Assembly (NCBI GenBank): GCA_022548915.1
Contig: JAKZES010000001.1
Span: 1-64,000, forward strand
DNA: 64,000 nucleotides
Source: Verrucomicrobiaceae bacterium E54
Lineage (GTDB): Bacteria > Verrucomicrobiota > Verrucomicrobiia > Verrucomicrobiales > Akkermansiaceae
Direction: 5' to 3'
Positions 58,968-64,000 of this stretch are shown piece by piece (positions within the stretch are counted from its first letter, which is position 1; the number at the start of each line of letters is the position of its first letter). Made by a program: the position numbers and the translations under genes. The notes below the pieces were generated by a model, which saw nothing but the letters and a program-made list of their open reading frames with translations, ran no database searches and was not told where the DNA came from.

Positions 58968-59867
58968 ATGCCTTTGGGAGTTGCTCTGGGGAGCTTGCTG
59001 GTGCTGACGGCACTGGTAGCGGTGTTGGTCGGAACCAAGCGGATGCTGTCGGCCGAGCGGGCCAAGAGTCGGTCGCCGTTCACCGAGAAGATGTTGAGGC
59101 CGCCGGGCGAGAGCTTGAGACTGAGGCTGGATGATCTTCGACTCGACCTGATCGAGGCGATGATGGCTGCGGGTATCTTTGGATTGGCTCCGGGCGTGGT
59201 AGCCATGCCAATGGATCTGTCGAGAATCGGAGTTCTGGTCGGGTGGGTGGTGCCGACGGCGGCATCGTATGCCGCGGCTGCGTTCTACTGGCGCAAAGTC
59301 CGTCGCTTGCGGGAATCCGTCAGAAATTGCCGGCTGGGCTTCGAGGGCGAACGCTACATGGGAGCCGAACTGAACAGGCTGATGAGCCAGGGCTACCGAG
59401 TGTTCCACGATTTCCTTATCGACTGGGATCCGGGCGAAGCCTCGAACCGGAACATCGATCATGTGGTGGTCGGCCCGGCCGGGGTTTTCGCGATCGAAAC
59501 GAAGGCACGGAGAAAGTCGCTGACCCTGGACGACGGCAAGAATGCCTATCGAGTGGAGTTCACCGGCGAAGCGCTGCAGTTTCCCGAGGGCGACGATTGC
59601 AAGATGCTTCGGCAGGCGGCCCGGAATGCTGCCGATCTCTCAAAGTGGCTCACCGGATCGGCGAGTCGGAAGGTGGTGGTCACGCCGGTGTTGGTGCTGC
59701 CGGGGTGGTTTGTGGAGCGGCGGGGTCAGGGTGAAGTGTTCGTCTGGAGCGGAAAGGAAGTGGTGCCGAACCTTCCGGGAGTCCGGGGCCGTGAAGGGCT
59801 GAACGCGGAGCAGATCCAGCAGATCGGTGATCGGATCGAGGCACATTGCCGGAATGTGGATCTTTGA
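58968..59867 (+). CDS. Membrane-anchored NERD-domain protein
   Basis: 299 residues. Two hydrophobic segments (about 3-22 and 67-110) anchor it, followed by a cytoplasmic NERD (nuclease-related) domain: GFEGERYMGAELNRL, SNRNIDHVVVGPAGVFAIETKA, with the acid and lysine of the D-(E)xK nuclease pattern in NIDHVVV and IETKA. NERD proteins are putative nucleases often found with defence genes and plasmids. Here it neighbours HNH and HEPN genes. Confidence 0.85.
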   Translation: MPLGVALGSLLVLTALVAVLVGTKRMLSAERAKSRSPFTEKMLRPPGESLRLRLDDLRLDLIEAMMAAGIFGLAPGVVAMPMDLSRIGVLVGWVVPTAASYAAAAFYWRKVRRLRESVRNCRLGFEGERYMGAELNRLMSQGYRVFHDFLIDWDPGEASNRNIDHVVVGPAGVFAIETKARRKSLTLDDGKNAYRVEFTGEALQFPEGDDCKMLRQAARNAADLSKWLTGSASRKVVVTPVLVLPGWFVERRGQGEVFVWSGKEVVPNLPGVRGREGLNAEQIQQIGDRIEAHCRNVDL

Positions 59868-59965
59868 GGAGCCGGGTCGGAGTAATCCGCCGCCCCGCAA
59901 AGCAGGTTGTATGGCGTTGTCGTCGTTTCCAATGACAGGGTGAACGCCGAATGGGAGGGAGAGCC

Positions 59966-60760
59966 TCAGGCGGCGATGAACCTCTTCCGATGCTTCGCCA
60001 GAAATCCCGCATCCGGCGGGATCGCATCGTCGGGCAGGTCGAGGGCTAGGCCTTCGTATTCGGCGAAGGAGGCCTTCAGCGCCTTGTGGGGCAGGGCGTC
60101 GCGGAGGCGTTTGGAAAGGAGGAGGCGCAGATTGTCATCGAAGGCGATCAGGGCCTGATCGAAGGCGGCGTCGTGGAGGCGGTTGAGGGCGATGCCATTG
60201 CGGACGTTGAGGCGCTCGGTTTCGTGGCCGGCCCACGGAAGGATGTGGGAGGCGATGAGGAGTTCGCGGACGGGCAGGCCGGTGAGGGCGCAGCGGTTGT
60301 CGTAGTTGTTGAGCACGGCATCGCGGAAGTAGCCTTGGCCGCGCCGTTGTTTGGTCGGGCGGATGGCTTCGGTGTCGCCCGTGGGTGGCTTGGCTGCGGG
60401 GCGGATGCCGGTGCCGGGGATGACTTCGGTGGTTTCCGTCTCGGGATCGACGAACAGGGCGTCGAAGTTTTGCTGGCTGAGCGGCACCAGCTCCGCTGGG
60501 TCCGCGTGGAATTCCTCCCAGACCTCGCGGTCGAGGTTGCTCGCTCCTTCCAGCCCCCGGATCCCGCGCAGCCTAAGGGCAGGATCGAGCGAGGCGAGGT
60601 TGCTGAGTTTCATGGCCACCGCGCTCGGAGTGCGGCCAAGTCTTCCGGCGAGGGCGATAATGACCGGCTGGCGTTGGTCGAACTGCCCGAAGCGGAGCTT
60701 GTGGTAGAGATTGAGGACGATGAGGAGTTCATCGCGGGTCCAGCGGGTGCGGGTGGCCAT
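59966..60760 (-). CDS. HNH endonuclease (HNH_2-type)
   Basis: 264 residues from the ATG at 60760. The N-terminal part (WTRDELLIVLNLYHKL, LAGRLGRTPSAVAMKLSNLASLDP) looks like a DNA-binding helical domain. The C-terminal part has the nuclease motif: NNYDNRCALTGLPVRELLIASHILPW, then NGIALNRLHDAAFDQALI. Such proteins are annotated as solitary restriction-type endonucleases. No methylase is adjacent. It is divergent from a small gene across a palindrome at 60831-60844. Confidence 0.88.
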   Translation of the reverse strand: MATRTRWTRDELLIVLNLYHKLRFGQFDQRQPVIIALAGRLGRTPSAVAMKLSNLASLDPALRLRGIRGLEGASNLDREVWEEFHADPAELVPLSQQNFDALFVDPETETTEVIPGTGIRPAAKPPTGDTEAIRPTKQRRGQGYFRDAVLNNYDNRCALTGLPVRELLIASHILPWAGHETERLNVRNGIALNRLHDAAFDQALIAFDDNLRLLLSKRLRDALPHKALKASFAEYEGLALDLPDDAIPPDAGFLAKHRKRFIAA

Positions 60761-60830
60761 GCGAAGATGAAAGCGGAAATGCGCGGCCGGGGAATGCTGG
60801 AATCCGAAAATCGGGTTGTCATCCACCGTG

Positions 60831-60844
60831 CACCTGGCCAGGTG
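60831..60844. promoter_or_regulatory. Perfect palindrome CACCTGGCCAGGTG between divergent genes
   Basis: 14-bp perfect palindrome 70 bp from the HNH start and 8 bp before the GTG of the small gene, a good place for an operator. Which protein binds is unknown. Confidence 0.55.
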
Positions 60845-60852
60845 TTTCTGCC

Positions 60853-61116
60853 GTGAAGAGTTCCGAAACGGCATTCACGTCTCGCAAGGGCTACGCGATC
60901 TTCATCGACACCGTCTGCGATGGCTCAACGCCCGTCCTCCGCAGCGGCGACGGGGAGATCGTGATTTTCGAGACCGAGATCGAGGCGCAGCGGGAGGTGG
61001 CGGATCACCAGATGACCCGGCTGCAGGAATTCCTCGATGGCGAGCGGGAGTTCGACGACGCGATGAGCGTGGATGAGTACGTGCTTCCGGTGATGGTCCG
61101 TCCGGGCGGGGTCTGA
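60853..61116 (+). CDS. Small conserved hypothetical protein
   Basis: 87 residues from a GTG. Segments GYAIFIDTVCDGSTPVLRSGDGEIVIFETEIEAQREVADHQMTRLQEFLDGEREFDDAMSVDEYVLPV (read in parts) resemble a family of about 90-residue hypothetical proteins found in many proteobacteria, with the pattern FET..EAQ.E.A......L..FL.G.R.F.DA. Function unknown. Divergent partner of the HNH gene. Confidence 0.7.
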   Translation: MKSSETAFTSRKGYAIFIDTVCDGSTPVLRSGDGEIVIFETEIEAQREVADHQMTRLQEFLDGEREFDDAMSVDEYVLPVMVRPGGV

Positions 61117-61232
61117 TGGCTCCGGATTCCGGGTTGCCGGTGGGAGTGGAGGGATCGCGGATGAGAGGCCGTCCGAGGGCCGCAGGCGAGGATTTGCGGT
61201 GGTGCTAAGGATTATATGCCAGGCCGAGAAGA

Positions 61233-61417
61233 GGCGACTGGCGCGTTGATTCGCACCGCCCCGGAAGTCCGGCACGGCTGCGATCCCTGCCGGGATCGAT
61301 ACCCTTTTTTCACCTCCATCCCGGGGTGCATCCGCCGGGCGGATGACCCCGGGCCAATGGCTTCGATCCCTCCGGGATCCAAGGCAGGCGAGGTGGACGA
61401 GGTGGACGTCGTATTTC
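61233..61417 (+). repeat. 185-bp interspersed direct repeat, copy 1
   Basis: About 92% identical, without gaps, to 62652-62836. It contains nested palindromes GATCCCTGCCGGGATC, CCCGGGGTGC..CCCCGGG around ATCCGCCGGGCGGAT, and GATCCCTCCGGGATC. The style matches interspersed palindromic repeats I know from Planctomycetes and Verrucomicrobia. Confidence 0.93.
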
Positions 61418-61560
61418 ACCCAGCCATCCGGGATGTCGCCGGACTCGATGAAGTCGATGACCGTCAGCAGCATCAGCGGCTTGTGCGGCGCGATGCCGCG
61501 GGCCGCGGTGCGGGCGGCGTTGAGGTTGGCCGGCCTGTTGAGCCAGTCGGTGCGGGTCAT
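61408..61560 (-). pseudogene. N-terminal remnant of an HNH endonuclease, cut off by the 185-bp repeat
   Basis: About 51 codons: MTRTDWLNRPANLNAARTAA, APHKPLMLLTVIDFIESG, WVKYD. The PHKPL(M/L)LL segment is the normal N-terminus of the same restriction-type HNH family whose C-terminus survives at 56153-56434. The frame then runs into the 185-bp repeat. Confidence 0.65.
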
Positions 61561-61604
61561 CGCGGGTCTGGGGGCCGGATTCGGGCATTACGTTGATCGA
61601 ACCG

Positions 61605-62216
61605 CTACACCTCGGTGGCCTTCGGGTCACGCGGACGAAAGTAAGCGATGATGCTCCTCTTGGGATCTCGAACGCACCATTGGACGTGACACTTGTCCAT
61701 CAGCTTCGAGCCCGGAAACAGAGAGTCGCCTTCGATGAACGGAGCCCGAACCGTGTCGAAGGGAGGCTGTTTTTTCGTCTCTCTGAATTCGTGGAGGAAG
61801 TTCACCACCGCGCAATCCAGATGGCGTTTGACGAGATCGGCGTCGCCTTTGAAGCCTGCCTCATTCTCAGGAAGTGAGATGTCAAGGCTCCCATAGAAAT
61901 CATCCAACACGTCATAGGCAGCCCTCAGCAGCTCCAGGCTCGATTCCTCGGCCAGGTCAAGGCAGTTGCCCGGATTCAGAACCGCCCCGACGACCGCAGG
62001 GCTCTTGATCTGTTTCGGGCCTGATCGATGGTTTTCCGCGAGCATCTTTGCCCACGAAAGGGCTCGGGAGGGATTGTTCTCCCAGAAGTAGGCCCCGGAA
62101 CCCAGCCAATCGAAAGAGTTCCTGCTCTCCCTGACCTCGGTCTTGCCTCCGAGAATCTTTTCCGCCACTTCCCGGTCGCAGCCGTGGTAGCCGAGTACCA
62201 ACCCGGGGATCCTCAT
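61605..62216 (-). CDS. Putative ADP-ribosyltransferase-fold toxin
   Basis: 203 residues. An H-Y-[EDQ]-type ART pattern is visible: YHG (residues 10-12) in the first strand, GSGAYFWE (39-46) with Tyr43, then alanine/tryptophan helix RALSWAKML, and HVQWCV (Gln179) near the end in the position of the third catalytic residue. This is the layout of DUF3990-like and related ART toxins. Its start overlaps the stop codon of a small upstream gene by 4 nt (ATGA) with GGAGG directly before the ATG, typical of antitoxin-toxin coupling. The call is from motifs only. Confidence 0.6.
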   Translation of the reverse strand: MRIPGLVLGYHGCDREVAEKILGGKTEVRESRNSFDWLGSGAYFWENNPSRALSWAKMLAENHRSGPKQIKSPAVVGAVLNPGNCLDLAEESSLELLRAAYDVLDDFYGSLDISLPENEAGFKGDADLVKRHLDCAVVNFLHEFRETKKQPPFDTVRAPFIEGDSLFPGSKLMDKCHVQWCVRDPKRSIIAYFRPRDPKATEV

Positions 62217-62383
62217 CCTCCGTATCGCTTGGGCAATCGCCCGGTCGGCGTCAGAAATCCATGTTCTACCAGGAACTCCCTGGCCTTCCCTTCCTCGATC
62301 AGGCGGGCCGCAAAGAGGCGGATCGCCTCGGCCTCGGCCTTGCGATCATTCTCAGGACGCTTCCGTTCCTTGTTCTCGGCCAC
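62213..62383 (-). CDS. Small upstream partner (candidate antitoxin) of the ART-like protein
   Basis: 56 residues from the GTG at 62383 (VAENKERKRPENDRKAEAEAIRLF); an ATG at 62500 would give 95 residues but the added part is arginine/proline rich and unconvincing. It is charged and helical with a C-terminal FLVEHGFLTPTGRLPKRYGG, reminiscent of small antitoxins. TATTTC lies 4 nt upstream of the GTG. Overlaps the downstream gene by 4 nt. Confidence 0.55.
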   Translation of the reverse strand: MAENKERKRPENDRKAEAEAIRLFAARLIEEGKAREFLVEHGFLTPTGRLPKRYGG

Positions 62384-62651
62384 CGACGAAATACAGCACG
62401 GCTGCGCTTCCGTCGCGAGTAAAAACCCAAGCGATGAGGCACCGGCTCCCCGAGGGTCCATCGCCCGCGGAGGCCGCGCCTGCCATCTGCGATCTCCCAT
62501 CCCCAAGGCACTCGGCGTGAATTTCCGGGAGGCGGCGGCTTGCCGCCGGGGAACGAACGTTCATGATGACATCATCCGGCAGGTGGAGGGCTTGAGGCGG
62601 CCCAGGCAGCCCGCCGCGCGCCGGGTCCGGCCTTTTGACGGGCGGAAAGGC
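62384..62651. other. Upstream region of the ART-like/antitoxin pair
   Basis: No gene seen. It contains GGCGGC-TT-GCCGCC and the small palindrome GATGACATCATC, possible operator sites for the module. Confidence 0.4.
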
Positions 62652-62836
62652 GGCGACTGGATCGTTGATTCGCATCGCCCCGGAAGTTCGGTACGGCTGC
62701 GATCCCTGCCGGGATCGATGCCCATTTTTCCCCTCCATCCCGGGGTGCATCCGCCGGGCGGATGACCCCGGGCCAATGGCTCCGATCCCTCCGGGATCCA
62801 AGGTGGACGAGGCGGACGAGGCGGACGTCGGATTTC
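62652..62836 (+). repeat. 185-bp interspersed direct repeat, copy 2
   Basis: Same length and orientation as 61233-61417 with about 15 differences. Together the copies bracket the ART-like module and the HNH N-terminal remnant. Confidence 0.93.
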
Positions 62837-62905
62837 GTGGTGTGCATCCCATGGATCCAATCCATCTTGGTCCGACGCTTCCCCGGCTTGATCACCCTGG
62901 CCGGA

Positions 62906-64000
62906 TCAGCGGATCCGGTTGCCGGAGGCGGGATCGATGACGATGGGCCAGCCGGGGTAGGGTTGGTTGTCGGGCGCCGCTTTTTCCGGGGCCGCCCAGT
63001 AGGGCCAGTTCTCCAAGGTCACCTGACCGGAGGAAGGCTCGAAGGTGATCACCGCGTAGCCCACGGCCCGGTCGAAGAGGCGGCCGGGTTCGCGGTCGAT
63101 GTCGTGGGGGTTGGCGACCGCGTGGAGGGTGAAGGCGTTGCCGAAGCCGTCCTTGAAGTCTCCGAGCCACTTCGGGTCGCCACTGCGGCGGTTCTTGCCC
63201 TCTTCCCGGGGCATCCAGCGGCGGGGCCAGACGTTGGCGATGGCGGGGGTGGAGATCCACCACGGGCCGTCTTTCCAGGTCTTGGTGCCGTATTGGCCGG
63301 TGGTTCCGAGATGCTGGTCGCCGGTGATGTGGAGAGCTCCGGCCTCGGCGAGCAGCTCGAGGGCCAGGTTGCGCTTCGCGCGCGGCCAGCCATTGGTGTC
63401 GAAGTCGGCCTTGGGTTCGTCGTCCGGAGCGTATTCGCCGGGCTTGTACACCGGCAGCGAGGGGACGTGCTTGTCGTGATGGATGTCCTTGGGAAGCGTC
63501 TGCGGCGCGCACCACGGCGACTGCGAGACCGCGACCCGGAAGCGGGCGCCCTTGGCCGGGTTGCGGGCCCAGCGGCGGAGGAAGGCTTCCTGCCGCGGGC
63601 CGAGAAGTTCGGCTTCGGGATGGTCGGAGGACTCGACCGGATCCCAGCGAAGATTGGCGGGCCATCCGTTTTCGATCTCGGCTTCCGGCAGCAGGTCGCG
63701 CGGGGCGGACTTGAACTGGCGGTCGGCCAGCACCGCGATGTCGAGGGGCCCGAACTCGTAGGTGGTGAAGTAAACACTCATGCCGCTGCGGCAGGGCGCC
63801 GGGTCGGCGGGCTCGGGCAGGTTTCCGGTCTGGCTCCGGTGGACGACGTTGACGAACTCGGTGGACATCTTGTAGCCGCCGGAGTCCTGCGAGGGATTGC
63901 CGAAGCCTTGGGTGGTGTCGGAAGGCTCGCCGCCTTCGCCCCAGAGGTTTCCGTGGAACACGTCGTGGTCGTCCGGAATCGTGATCGACGGACGGTCGCG
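62906..64000 (-). CDS. PhoD-like metallophosphatase (5' end outside window)
   Basis: The frame is open to the window edge, so about 364 C-terminal residues are seen. Right at the edge IPDDHDVFHGNLWGEGG matches the PhoD/alkaline phosphatase D metal motif DDHD-x(n)-H-G-N. Further motifs are RVAVSQSPWCAP, GALHITGDQHLGTTGQYGTKTW (GDQHL metal-binding) and WWISTPAIAN. The family hydrolyses phosphomono- or diesters outside the cytoplasm using Ca/Fe. The N-terminal Tat signal expected for the family is beyond the window. Confidence 0.88.
   Translation of the reverse strand, partial: RDRPSITIPDDHDVFHGNLWGEGGEPSDTTQGFGNPSQDSGGYKMSTEFVNVVHRSQTGNLPEPADPAPCRSGMSVYFTTYEFGPLDIAVLADRQFKSAPRDLLPEAEIENGWPANLRWDPVESSDHPEAELLGPRQEAFLRRWARNPAKGARFRVAVSQSPWCAPQTLPKDIHHDKHVPSLPVYKPGEYAPDDEPKADFDTNGWPRAKRNLALELLAEAGALHITGDQHLGTTGQYGTKTWKDGPWWISTPAIANVWPRRWMPREEGKNRRSGDPKWLGDFKDGFGNAFTLHAVANPHDIDREPGRLFDRAVGYAVITFEPSSGQVTLENWPYWAAPEKAAPDNQPYPGWPIVIDPASGNRIR

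Noticed and set aside
58649-59206. Minus-strand gene ending in HGGVVAWSGHFPVIWDSD
   Set aside because: The frame is mostly antisense to the NERD gene and the tail alone gives no recognisable family.

Overview
The window reads as chromosomal DNA of a high-GC Gram-negative bacterium of the phylum Verrucomicrobia (Verrucomicrobiaceae/Akkermansiaceae side; a free-living Luteolibacter- or Haloferula-like genus is my guess). The strongest taxonomic evidence is a complete homologue, in order, of the Akkermansia muciniphila Amuc_1102-1101-1100-1099-1098 pilus/secretin locus at 28.8-36.1 kb. Supporting evidence is an in-frame CoaE-Rho fusion, a sigma-70 factor with a histone-H1-like tail, SHD1 and DxDxDG-loop secreted proteins, and intergenic hairpin repeats of a type I know from Planctomycetes and Verrucomicrobia. 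No rRNA, tRNA, prophage or CRISPR array was seen.

Layout. 0-9.2 kb is cell surface: the 3' part of an autotransporter, a lipoprotein and a 1751-residue subtilisin-like protease with PPC, HYDIN-like and BACON repeats. 9.3-17.3 kb holds a DUF808 protein, a rhomboid-like/sufS/sufE unit, and dnaG with rpoD. 17.3-28.6 kb is a mixed housekeeping stretch: TPR protein, serine hydrolase, methyltransferase, NahK-like sugar kinase, pcm, EVE protein, SHD1-hydrolase, LptF/G permease, DinG-like helicase, aroD. 28.8-36.1 kb is the type IV pilus-like operon. 36.4-46.7 kb carries coaE-rho, an exported DxDxDG protein, RNase D, gyrB and gyrA. 46.7-53.0 kb carries nfeD-X-floA, an isolated nuoA, a small conserved gene, ruvA, an unrecognised 425-residue protein and rpmB.

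From about 53 kb the character changes. Gene density falls, short tandem repeats and hairpins accumulate, and accessory genes appear: a nucleotidyltransferase/winged-helix divergent pair, a lower-GC HEPN-type protein, a NERD protein, an HNH endonuclease with a divergent small partner, and an ADP-ribosyltransferase-like toxin with a small overlapping upstream gene. Remnants of one HNH endonuclease family are scattered here. Two pairs of direct repeats (127 bp and 185 bp) bracket the two toxin-antitoxin-like modules. This looks like an anti-phage/toxin-antitoxin island that has been repeatedly rearranged. The window ends inside a PhoD-like phosphatase gene.

The most notable signals are: (1) a shared bipartite element, TGTAAATAC-N11-TTTGTGACA, in front of both the first gene and the secretin gene of the pilus locus; (2) a recurrent promoter layout with TAGNNT about 6 nt before the start codon of at least eight genes, predicting leaderless mRNAs; (3) the CoaE-Rho fusion; (4) the putative ART-type toxin-antitoxin pair and the repeat-bracketed NTase/wHTH pair. 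All function calls rest on reading motifs by eye; no database search was run.
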